Positions 15,160 to 22,001 of a stretch of DNA of 64,000 nucleotides are shown piece after piece. How positions within the stretch are numbered: the first letter of the stretch is position 1; each line of letters opens with the position of its first letter. The notes under the pieces are model-generated. The model had not been told where the DNA came from. It searched no databases and saw nothing but the letters and a program-made list of their open reading frames with translations. Source of the DNA: Halopiger aswanensis (GTDB lineage: Archaea; Halobacteriota; Halobacteria; Halobacteriales; Natrialbaceae); the NCBI RefSeq assembly GCF_003610195.1, contig NZ_RAPO01000001.1, positions 496,001 through 560,000 on the forward strand, written 5' to 3'. The translations under genes and the position numbers were made by a program.

Positions 15160-16590
15160 ATGAGTTCCGAACAAGACCACCTCAAAGACACTGACACCGA
15201 AGCGCGGTTCGAGTTCAAGAAAGAACAGAACGCCGCGGTGAAATCCGACAAGGGCCTGACCGAGGAGGTCATCCGCATGATCTCCGAGGACAAGGACGAG
15301 CCCGACTGGATGCTCGAGCGCCGTCTGCGCGCGCTCGAGCAGTACCAGAACATGCCGATGCCGACGGATTGGCCCGGCATGCCCGACCTCTCGGGACTGG
15401 ACGTCGAGGAGATCGTCCCGTACATCCGCCCGGACGTCGACAAGCGCGAAGGCGTCGACGACTGGACGGAGCTGCCCGACGAGATCAAGGACACCTTCGA
15501 CAAGCTCGGCATCCCCGAAGCCGAGAAGAACGCCCTCTCGGGCGTCGGCGCCCAGTACGAGTCGGAGGTCGTCTACCAGAACATGCAGGAGCAGTGGGAG
15601 GAGAAGGGCGTCATCTTCATGAATATGGACCGCGCGGTCCAGGAACACCCCGAGCTCGTCAAGGAGCACTTCATGACGACCTGCGTGCCGCCGAGCGACA
15701 ACAAGTTCGCGGCGCTGCACGGCGCCGTCTGGTCCGGCGGCTCGTTCGTCTACGTCCCCGAGGGCGTCACCGTCGAGATGCCCGTCCAGGCGTACTTCCG
15801 CATGAACTCGGAAGGGATGGGCCAGTTCGAGCACACGCTCATCATCGCCGAGGAAGGCTCCGAGGTCCACTACATCGAGGGCTGTTCCGCGCCCAAGTAC
15901 GGGACCCACAACCTCCACAGCGGCGGCGTGGAAGTCTTCGTCGGCGAGGACGCTCACGTCCAGTACTCGACCGTCCAGAACTGGTCGAAGAACACCTACA
16001 ACCTCAACACCAAGCGCGCCATCGTCGAGTCCGGCGGCACGATGGAGTGGGTCTCCGGTAGCATGGGCTCGAAGGCCACCATGCTCTACCCGTGCTCGAT
16101 CCTCAAGGGTCGCGGCGCGACCGACACCCACATCACCATCGCCTTCGCCGGCGAGGGCCAGGACATCGACACCGGCGCGAAGGTCTACCACAACGCGCCC
16201 GAGACGTCCTCGACCATCGAGTCCAAGTCGATCTCCAAGGACGGCGGCCGCACCAACTACCGCGGTCTCGTCCACATCGCCGACGGCGCCGAGAACTCGA
16301 GCACCGCCGTCGAGTGCGACGCGCTGATGTTCGACAACGAGTCCACGTCGGACACCATGCCGTACATGGAGATCGAGGAGTCGAAGGTCGACGTCGCACA
16401 CGAGGCGACCGTCGGCAAGATCGGCGACGAGGACATCTTCTACCTCCAGTCTCGCGGACTGGACGACGACGACGCCAAGAAGATGATCGTCGCCGGCTTC
16501 ATCGAGCCGATCACGGAGGAACTGCCGATCGAGTACGCGGTCGAACTCAACCGCCTCATCGAACTCGAGATGGAAGGTAGCCTCGGATAA
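15160..16590 (+). CDS. sufB: Fe-S cluster assembly scaffold SufB
   Basis: The 476-residue protein has the SufB beta-helix core with 'HYIEGCSAPKYGTHNLHSGGVEVFVGE'-type sequence (cut here at the family-typical 'EGCSAP' Cys), 'SMGSKATMLYPCSILKG' and the C-terminal 'SRGLDDDDAKKMIVAGFIEP'. It is the cluster-assembling subunit of SufBC2D, where conserved Cys and Glu residues hold the nascent cluster. It follows sufC by 61 bases and is followed by sufD after one base, so the order is C-B-D in one transcript. Length is normal for the family. Confidence 0.95.
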   Translation: MSSEQDHLKDTDTEARFEFKKEQNAAVKSDKGLTEEVIRMISEDKDEPDWMLERRLRALEQYQNMPMPTDWPGMPDLSGLDVEEIVPYIRPDVDKREGVDDWTELPDEIKDTFDKLGIPEAEKNALSGVGAQYESEVVYQNMQEQWEEKGVIFMNMDRAVQEHPELVKEHFMTTCVPPSDNKFAALHGAVWSGGSFVYVPEGVTVEMPVQAYFRMNSEGMGQFEHTLIIAEEGSEVHYIEGCSAPKYGTHNLHSGGVEVFVGEDAHVQYSTVQNWSKNTYNLNTKRAIVESGGTMEWVSGSMGSKATMLYPCSILKGRGATDTHITIAFAGEGQDIDTGAKVYHNAPETSSTIESKSISKDGGRTNYRGLVHIADGAENSSTAVECDALMFDNESTSDTMPYMEIEESKVDVAHEATVGKIGDEDIFYLQSRGLDDDDAKKMIVAGFIEPITEELPIEYAVELNRLIELEMEGSLG

Positions 16591-16591
16591 T

Positions 16592-17806
16592 ATGAGCACG
16601 CAGGTACACGCCAATCTGACGGAGGAACAGGTCCGCGAAATCAGCGGGAACTTAGACGAGCCCGACTGGCTCCTCGAGACCCGCCTCGAGGCCCTCGAGG
16701 CGCTCGAGGCCCTCGACATGCCCGACGTTATCAAGACGCCGGGTCGCGAGTGGACGAACCTCCACGAACTCGACTTCGAGTCGCTCGTGGACCCGCTGAA
16801 CGCCGCGGAGGACAAGGATCAGGTCGGTCCCGACGAGGTCGACGTCCTCCCATGGGCCGAGGCCGTACAGGAGCACGAGGACCTCATCCAGGAGCACTTC
16901 GGCTCGATCGTCGACCCGCAGGAAAACTACCTGACGGCGCTCTCGACGGCGCTGTTTAGCACCGGGACCGTCGTCTACGTCCCCGAGGGCGTCGACGCCG
17001 AGGACGTCACCATCCGGACCGAGCAGAACTCCCGCTCGCTGTTCAACTACACGCTCGTCGTCGCAGAGGAATCGTCCTCCGTGACGATCCTCGAGCGCCA
17101 GTCGACGGGCGCCGAACAGGACGAGCAGTACTACAGCGGCATCGTCGAAGTCGTCGCCGGCGAGAACAGCAACGTCCAGTACGGCAGCCTCCAGAACCTC
17201 TCGGAGGAGGCCTACAACTTCGCGCTCAAGCGCGGCGACGCCGACACGTACGCGACGATCGACTGGATCGAGGTCAACCTCGGCACGCAGCTGACGAAGT
17301 CCGGCGTTTCGACGGAGCTCAACGGCGACTCCGCCGAGACCCAGATCGTCGGCGCCTTCTACGGCCACAACGACCAGCACTTCGACCTCGACGCGAAGGT
17401 CTGGCACCGCGCCGAGCACACCACCGCTGATCTGGTCACCCGCGGCGTCACCGACGACATCGCCCGCTCGGTCTACGAGGGCGTTCAGGACGTCGGCCAA
17501 GATGCGTGGGACACCAGCTCCTACCAGCGCGAGAACACGCTGATGCTCAGCGACGAAAGCGAGGCCGACGCCTCGCCGAAGCTGATCATCAACAACCACG
17601 ACACCGAGGCCAGCCACTCCGCGACGGTCGGCCAGATCGACCGCGAGGACCTGCTGTACATGACCTCCCGCGGCATCGACGAGCGATCCGCGACGAACAT
17701 GCTCGTCCAGGGCTTCTTCGTGCCGGTCCTCGAGGAGATCGCGGTCGACGAACTGCGCGACGACCTCGAGGAACTGATCGCGACCCGACTCCGCCAGCGC
17801 GACTAA
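16592..17806 (+). CDS. sufD: Fe-S cluster assembly protein SufD
   Basis: This 404-residue paralogue of SufB begins one base after the sufB stop. The beta-helix core contains 'LVVAEESSSVTILERQ' and 'GAFYGHNDQHFDLDAKVWH', and the C-terminus has the family pattern 'ATVGQIDREDLLYMTSRGID'. The His in 'YGHNDQHFD' corresponds to the SufD residue that joins SufB at the cluster-binding interface. It completes the SufBC2D complex and is thought to help iron entry. A ferritin-like gene follows 150 bases downstream. Confidence 0.94.
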   Translation: MSTQVHANLTEEQVREISGNLDEPDWLLETRLEALEALEALDMPDVIKTPGREWTNLHELDFESLVDPLNAAEDKDQVGPDEVDVLPWAEAVQEHEDLIQEHFGSIVDPQENYLTALSTALFSTGTVVYVPEGVDAEDVTIRTEQNSRSLFNYTLVVAEESSSVTILERQSTGAEQDEQYYSGIVEVVAGENSNVQYGSLQNLSEEAYNFALKRGDADTYATIDWIEVNLGTQLTKSGVSTELNGDSAETQIVGAFYGHNDQHFDLDAKVWHRAEHTTADLVTRGVTDDIARSVYEGVQDVGQDAWDTSSYQRENTLMLSDESEADASPKLIINNHDTEASHSATVGQIDREDLLYMTSRGIDERSATNMLVQGFFVPVLEEIAVDELRDDLEELIATRLRQRD

Positions 17807-17956
17807 CGCGTTCTCTCCAGTCTCTTTCCGTTCTCGTCGCGTTCTGTTCTCCTGGTGCCGAAACCGTCGGCTCCCAGCCGCGGGTGCGAGCAAAATGTAC
17901 TCCTCACCCGATGGTGCTCCGAGACGACTAAGTAACAGCGGCCCACTTATCGAGAT

Positions 17957-18451
17957 ATGAGTCTGGGACAGCGCGTCTCGAACGACCACCAGCTTGCGCG
18001 ACTCCTGCAGATCGGGGTCGTGTTAGAGGAGGTCGTCGAGTCTCGCGCCGCCCACCACCTCGAGTCTCTGCCGGCGGACGAACGGGCGGAGGTCGATGAG
18101 GCGGTGGAGGAGTTGCTCGTAGAGGCCAGCGAGGAGTCGGCCGAGCACCGCGAGCGACTCGAGGCGCTGATCGACGATCTCGACGCCGAGACGGTGGCGT
18201 ACGAGGAAATCAATGCCCTGGTCGACGCCCAGTACGGGCCGCCGGAGGACACCGACGGCGTCCTCTACGACCAACTGGCCAACGAGGAGACCGCCTACAA
18301 GTTCTACGACGACCTGATCGACGCGATCGAAGCCGCCGACGGCGAGTTTGCGATCGATCGCGATCGGCTGCTCGAGACGCTGTACGACATCCGCGAGGAG
18401 GAGAAGGAAGGCGTCGAAGAGGTCGCGGAAATCATGGAGCACAGAGCATGA
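17957..18451 (+). CDS. Ferritin-like (rubrerythrin-type) four-helix protein
   Basis: The 164-residue all-helical acidic protein has Glu/His-rich helices ('VVLEEVVESRAAHHLESL', 'EASEESAEHRERLEAL', 'NEETAYKFYDDLIDAIE', 'EEEKEGVEEVAEIMEH') spaced as in ferritin-like domains, where such residues form a di-iron site. Exact ligands cannot be assigned by eye. Such proteins handle iron or peroxide. It follows the suf operon and precedes a DtxR-type regulator gene, a context that supports an iron role. Its stop overlaps the start of a 34-codon ORF (ATGA at 18448-18451), suggesting continued translation. Confidence 0.7.
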   Translation: MSLGQRVSNDHQLARLLQIGVVLEEVVESRAAHHLESLPADERAEVDEAVEELLVEASEESAEHRERLEALIDDLDAETVAYEEINALVDAQYGPPEDTDGVLYDQLANEETAYKFYDDLIDAIEAADGEFAIDRDRLLETLYDIREEEKEGVEEVAEIMEHRA

Positions 18452-18552
18452 TCGGGGCGACCGAGATCGCCGCCGCGGGTGCGGCATCGACATCGGTTTC
18501 GACCCGAGCACCGACGACCGACAACACCAACGGCAACGGAGGGACGCGATGA
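18448..18552 (+). CDS. 34-codon linker ORF between ferritin-like and DtxR genes
   Basis: The ATG at 18448 overlaps the previous stop (ATGA), and the TGA at 18550-18552 overlaps the next ATG at 18549 (ATGA again). The product is Ala/Thr/Asn-rich ('MIGATEIAAAGAAST...') with no recognisable fold and no membrane span. It could be a translational relay that delivers ribosomes to the downstream regulator rather than a functional protein. Only the double overlap supports it. Confidence 0.35.
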   Translation: MIGATEIAAAGAASTSVSTRAPTTDNTNGNGGTR

Positions 18553-18782
18553 ACACCGCAGATCAGTATCTCAAGGCGATTTACCTCGCACAACGGATGG
18601 AAGACGGACCGGCGTCGACGGGGACGCTCGCGGATCTCCTCGAGGTGAGCCCGGCGAGCGTCAACGAGATGATCGGCAAACTCGAGGAGCGCGAGCTCGT
18701 CGGGGACGGTCTTCTCCTCCTCGCCGTTTTCGCCGAGTTCGGCCCCGCTTGCGGGCTCGAGATTGCTGGGAAGCGTTACTGA
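18549..18782 (+). pseudogene. DtxR/SirR-family metal-dependent regulator, truncated after the DNA-binding helix
   Basis: The first ~50 residues, 'MNTADQYLKAIYLAQRMEDG' through 'VSPASVNEMIGKLEERELV', match the start of DtxR/MntR/SirR-type metal-dependent repressors, including the recognition helix. From about base 18702 the frame reads 'GDGLLLLAVFAEFGP...', unrelated to the family, and stops at 77 residues. Full-length relatives are usually over 130 residues and in haloarchaea about 220. The rest of the winged helix, the metal-binding dimerisation domain and the SH3-like domain are missing. The 3' end overlaps a gene on the other strand that is also cut at this point, so one deletion probably removed both ends. 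Confidence 0.75.
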
Positions 18783-19289
18783 GGTTCCGAGCAGGTCGTT
18801 TAAGTCCGCGAGGAAGGCTTCGGTCGCGTCGATCAGTTCCTCGTCGCCCTCCTCGGCCCAGCGCGTGCCCGTGATCGTGCCGCTGACGCCGTCGATCTCG
18901 CCGATGACGTCTTCAGCGTAGGGGCCGCGCTTGTCCTCGAGGTCGTCCTCGAGGTCGGAGACGTCGCTTTCGATCTCGTCGTAGGTCTCCTGGAGTTGTT
19001 CTTCGGGTGCGGGTTCGGACTCTTCGTCGTCTTCGTCCTCGTCTTCTTCCTCCGGCGGTTCCGGAATCTCGATTTCCTCGAGGTCCGCGCGGAACTCCTC
19101 GATGTCGGCCTCGACGACGTCTAAGTCGTCCTCGGTCTCGGCCGCCTCGAGGTCACTTTGGAGCCCCTCGAGGTCGTCGTTCAGCGCCTCGAGCCGGGTC
19201 CGAATGGCCTCGAGGTCGGCGGATTGTTCTTGGTCCGCCTCGTCCTCGGCTTCGGGCTCGGTCTCGTCGCCGTTCGATTCCTCACTCAT
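18702..19289 (-). pseudogene. Acidic coiled-coil (HEAT-like) protein gene, C-terminus lost
   Basis: From the ATG at 19289 the protein is a Glu/Asp-rich coiled coil (1-75), an acidic linker, and a region 'LEDKRGPYAEDVIGEIDGVSGTI' followed by 'ALLADLN'-like helices ending '...EEKTVPDEL'. It resembles a haloarchaeal coiled-coil protein that I recall with a C-terminal HEAT-like domain. At about 18702-18693 the sequence passes into the antisense of the DtxR gene, and the frame then runs Arg-rich for some 90 codons to 18432, clearly not coding. The native C-terminus is therefore missing. The end given here is the junction, not a stop codon. Confidence 0.65.
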
Positions 19290-19358
19290 GGTACCACCCG
19301 TGCGAGACGACGCCGACGCGTGACACTGTCCATACGTGACGGTCGTGGCAGGATCGCC

Positions 19359-20084
19359 CTAAGCGTTTCCATGCACGTCGGTCTCCGCGGGCTGGGGGTC
19401 CTCCCGCCAGTAGAACCAGGGGCTGAGCGTCATGTACGCGATTCCGAGCGTCAGGAGTGCGTACGGGAAGGTCCGACCCGCGAACGTGGGGATCAGAATC
19501 GCGAGGACGTGGACGACGCCCATGATGCCCGCGTCGCGAGCGAGGAGGTCCGGGTACCGGATCCGCGAGACCATCAGGTAACAGAACGCGGCGGTGACCG
19601 CGAGCACGAGCCACGGATCCGCGACGCCGGCGAGGATCGCCGCTCCGAGAATCGTCGCCGCGAGCGTCGTCTGGATCCCCTCCGTGTAGTTGGCCGCGAC
19701 GTCGTAGGCGGTGTACATCCCGAGGCGGGTGACGGCCGTCGCGACGAACAGCGCGCAGACGACCGCCACGAGCAGCAGTTCCGGCGTGACCGTCTCGAGG
19801 GAGATCTCGAGGCCGCGGGAGACGACGACGAACGCGAGGACTGCGGGAGCGACGCCGAAGGAGGCGACGTCGGCGAGCGAGTCGAGGTAGGGACCGGCTT
19901 CGGTGCCGCCGTAGCGGCGGGCGAGGATCCCGTCGAGGCCGTCGGCGACGGCCGCGAACAGGATGAGGCGAGCGGCGAGATCGATGTCGACGAAGGCAAC
20001 GACGACGGCGACGAATCCCAGGGCGGCGTTCGCGATCGTCACCGCGTCGGCGACGCCCAACCGGCCGACGAACCGCGGAAGCAT
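19359..20084 (-). CDS. pssA: Archaetidylserine synthase (CDP-alcohol phosphatidyltransferase)
   Basis: The 241-residue membrane protein contains the CDP-alcohol phosphatidyltransferase signature split over 'ADGLDGILARRYGGTEAG' and 'PYLDSLADVASFGVAP', with the catalytic and metal-binding Asp residues spaced as DG-x2-AR-x8-G-x3-D-x3-D. It transfers serine to CDP-archaeol at the cytoplasmic membrane. Hydrophobic segments fill the rest of the chain. In haloarchaea this enzyme also supports lipid attachment of surface proteins by archaeosortase, as known for the family. The ATG at 20084 starts at 'MLPRFVGRLGVADAVT', which matches relatives; upstream in-frame sequence is Arg-rich and unlikely to be coding. 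Confidence 0.88.
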   Translation of the reverse strand: MLPRFVGRLGVADAVTIANAALGFVAVVVAFVDIDLAARLILFAAVADGLDGILARRYGGTEAGPYLDSLADVASFGVAPAVLAFVVVSRGLEISLETVTPELLLVAVVCALFVATAVTRLGMYTAYDVAANYTEGIQTTLAATILGAAILAGVADPWLVLAVTAAFCYLMVSRIRYPDLLARDAGIMGVVHVLAILIPTFAGRTFPYALLTLGIAYMTLSPWFYWREDPQPAETDVHGNA

Positions 20085-20245
20085 ACTCGCGGATTCGGCG
20101 GGCCGATCCCTTACGTGTTTTCGTTTCGCCACGGTGTCGCTGGAACTGACTTTCGATCGCGTTTCGGCGCTGGGATGACCGCGATAGCTGTCCGGTTCGA
20201 GCCGCGAACCACGGCGGTTATGTCGCGGTGTGCCCAACGGTCGGT

Positions 20246-20686
20246 ATGCACCGGCGCGCCTACCTCGCCGCCGTCGGAACCGCCGTGTCGGTCAGCCTAG
20301 CCGGCTGCTCGACCGTCATGAGCGCCTTCAGCGACGACGAACTCTGCGCGGGCGAGGACTGCACTATCGGCATGACCCGCAACTCCTTCGTCCCCGAGGA
20401 GTACGAGGCGACCGTCGGCGAAACCGTCGTCTGGAAGAACACGAGCGGCGCCGACCACACGATCACGGCCCGCGAAGGGAGCCTGCCCGAGGGCGCCGAG
20501 TACTTCGCCACCGGCGGCTTCGAGGACGAACAAACGGCCGTCGACGCCTGGCACGACCACCGCGGCGGCCGGCTCGGCCCTCGAGAGACGTTCGAGCACA
20601 CCTTCGAGGTCCCCGGCACCTACACCTACTTCTGCGAACCCCACATTCGGGCGGGAATGGCCGGGACGATCGTCGTCACCGAGTAA
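20246..20686 (+). CDS. Halocyanin-like blue copper lipoprotein
   Basis: The 146-residue precursor has a signal peptide with an Arg pair and the lipobox 'LAGC' (Cys21). The mature part is a cupredoxin domain with copper ligands recognisable as His71 ('ADHTI'), Cys130 and His133 ('FCEPH') and Met138 ('AGMAG'). It would be a membrane-anchored outer-surface electron carrier like halocyanin. Two extra Cys at 34 and 39 ('ELCAGEDC') may form a disulfide. The ATG at 20246 was chosen because the signal starts there. A second cupredoxin gene lies at 24.9 kb. Confidence 0.88.
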   Translation: MHRRAYLAAVGTAVSVSLAGCSTVMSAFSDDELCAGEDCTIGMTRNSFVPEEYEATVGETVVWKNTSGADHTITAREGSLPEGAEYFATGGFEDEQTAVDAWHDHRGGRLGPRETFEHTFEVPGTYTYFCEPHIRAGMAGTIVVTE

Positions 20687-20925
20687 CTGAGCGGCCGGTC
20701 CGGCCTCGAGTACGAGCATCGCGACCAGCCCACCGCCCGTATTCTCCGCCGATCCCCGCTTCTCGATCACTCTCGGTGCCGACCGCCGTCTTGGCCCGTC
20801 GATCTCGAGACGAGATACTGCGAATTTCGCACTCGAGAGGCGTCACTAGCGGCGAATCGCGAACGGATATCAAACGGATTACATCGCGACAGATTTTTCA
20901 CCACTGGTTGCTACCACCTAGTTGT

Positions 20926-21855
20926 ATGAGCGAATTTGATCAGTTCAGTCAGGTGGGCGAAGCAGATGTGACCCGAGCGATCGGCCAGGAGTGGACCGAG
21001 GAGTTTATGGACTTCTCGGACTCGGACGTCATCATCGTCGGCGGCGGCCCCTCGGGGCTGACCGCGGCGAAGGAACTCTCCGAACGGGGCGTCAAGACGA
21101 TGGTCGTCGAGAAGAACAACTACCTCGGCGGCGGGTTCTGGCTCGGCGGCTTCCTGATGAACAAGGTGACGGTGCGAGATCCGGCCCAGCAGATCCTCGA
21201 GGAACTCGACGTGTCCTACAAACAGTCCGAGGACAGCGAGGGCCTTTACATCGCCAACGGCCCCGAAGCCTGTTCCGGGCTCATCAAGGCCGCCTGCGAC
21301 GCGGGCGCGAAGATGCAGAACATGACCGAGTTTACGGACATCGTCATCCGCGAGGACCACAAGGTGTCCGGTATCGTGATGAACTGGACGCCGGTCCACG
21401 CGCTGCCTCGCGAAATTACGTGCGTCGACCCGATCGCGGTCGAGGCCGACCTGGTCATCGACGCGACGGGCCACGACGCGATGGCGGTCAAGAAACTCGA
21501 CGAGCGCGGCGTGCTCGACGCACCCGGCATCGAGGACGCGAAGGAGAACGCCGGCATGGACCAGACCGGTGACGACAGCTACGGTGCACCCGGCCACGAC
21601 TCGCCCGGCCACGACTCGATGTGGGTCGGCAAGAGCGAGGACGCCGTCGTCGAGCACACCGGCCTCGTCCACGACGGCCTGATCGCGACCGGCATGGCCA
21701 CGGCGACGACCTACGGCCTCCCGCGCATGGGTCCGACCTTCGGCGCCATGCTCGTCTCCGGCAAGCGCGCCGCGCAGGTTGCGCTGGACGAACTCGAGGT
21801 CGACGCCGAACCCGTCGACATCACCTCGCGCGCGGCGACGCCGGCCGACGACTGA
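20926..21855 (+). CDS. thi4: Thiamine thiazole synthase Thi4
   Basis: The 309-residue FAD/NAD-fold protein has '[21 protein letters not shown]' as its Rossmann region (first 20: [20 protein letters not shown]), '[14 protein letters not shown]' and '[19 protein letters not shown]'. Cys166 in 'PREITCVDP' corresponds to the Cys that yeast-type Thi4 uses as a sacrificial sulfur donor; haloarchaeal Thi4 is reported to need it. The enzyme makes ADP-thiazole carboxylate for thiamine. A His/Asp-rich loop near residues 225-230 ('GHDSPGHDS') is a haloarchaeal feature. The probable regulator ThiR is encoded at 31.2 kb. A weak TGGT-N4-ACCA repeat lies 10-21 bases before the start; no TPP riboswitch was seen. 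Confidence 0.93.
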   Translation: MSEFDQFSQVGEADVTRAIGQEWTEEFMDFSDSDVIIVGGGPSGLTAAKELSERGVKTMVVEKNNYLGGGFWLGGFLMNKVTVRDPAQQILEELDVSYKQSEDSEGLYIANGPEACSGLIKAACDAGAKMQNMTEFTDIVIREDHKVSGIVMNWTPVHALPREITCVDPIAVEADLVIDATGHDAMAVKKLDERGVLDAPGIEDAKENAGMDQTGDDSYGAPGHDSPGHDSMWVGKSEDAVVEHTGLVHDGLIATGMATATTYGLPRMGPTFGAMLVSGKRAAQVALDELEVDAEPVDITSRAATPADD

Positions 21856-22001
21856 GCCGGCATCGGCCGACGCGAGACCGACGCAGCCGTCGCTATCCGT
21901 TTTTGGACCGCGACCGCTCGTCGAGCTCGTTTCAACCGATAAAGTAATTTTCGTCGATACGAAAGGGGCGGCGTAATGCCGAACCGAGACGCGACGCCGG
22001 G

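Noticed and set aside
15153-16815. Very long minus-strand open frames opposite sufB, polB, sufD and rad50
   Set aside because: They are mirror frames caused by strong G/C third-position bias. Their products are Val/Leu/Arg/Asp-rich without motifs, while the plus-strand genes have complete family signatures.
19287-19297. ATGGTACCACC repeated at 19.29 kb and 26.45 kb
   Set aside because: It occurs in different contexts (at a start codon and just upstream of a start). The core GGTACC is a common palindrome, so coincidence is likely.
20690-20925. TPP riboswitch upstream of thi4
   Set aside because: The conserved CUGAGA and ACCUGA elements are absent in this region, and regulation by ThiR is the expected mode in haloarchaea.
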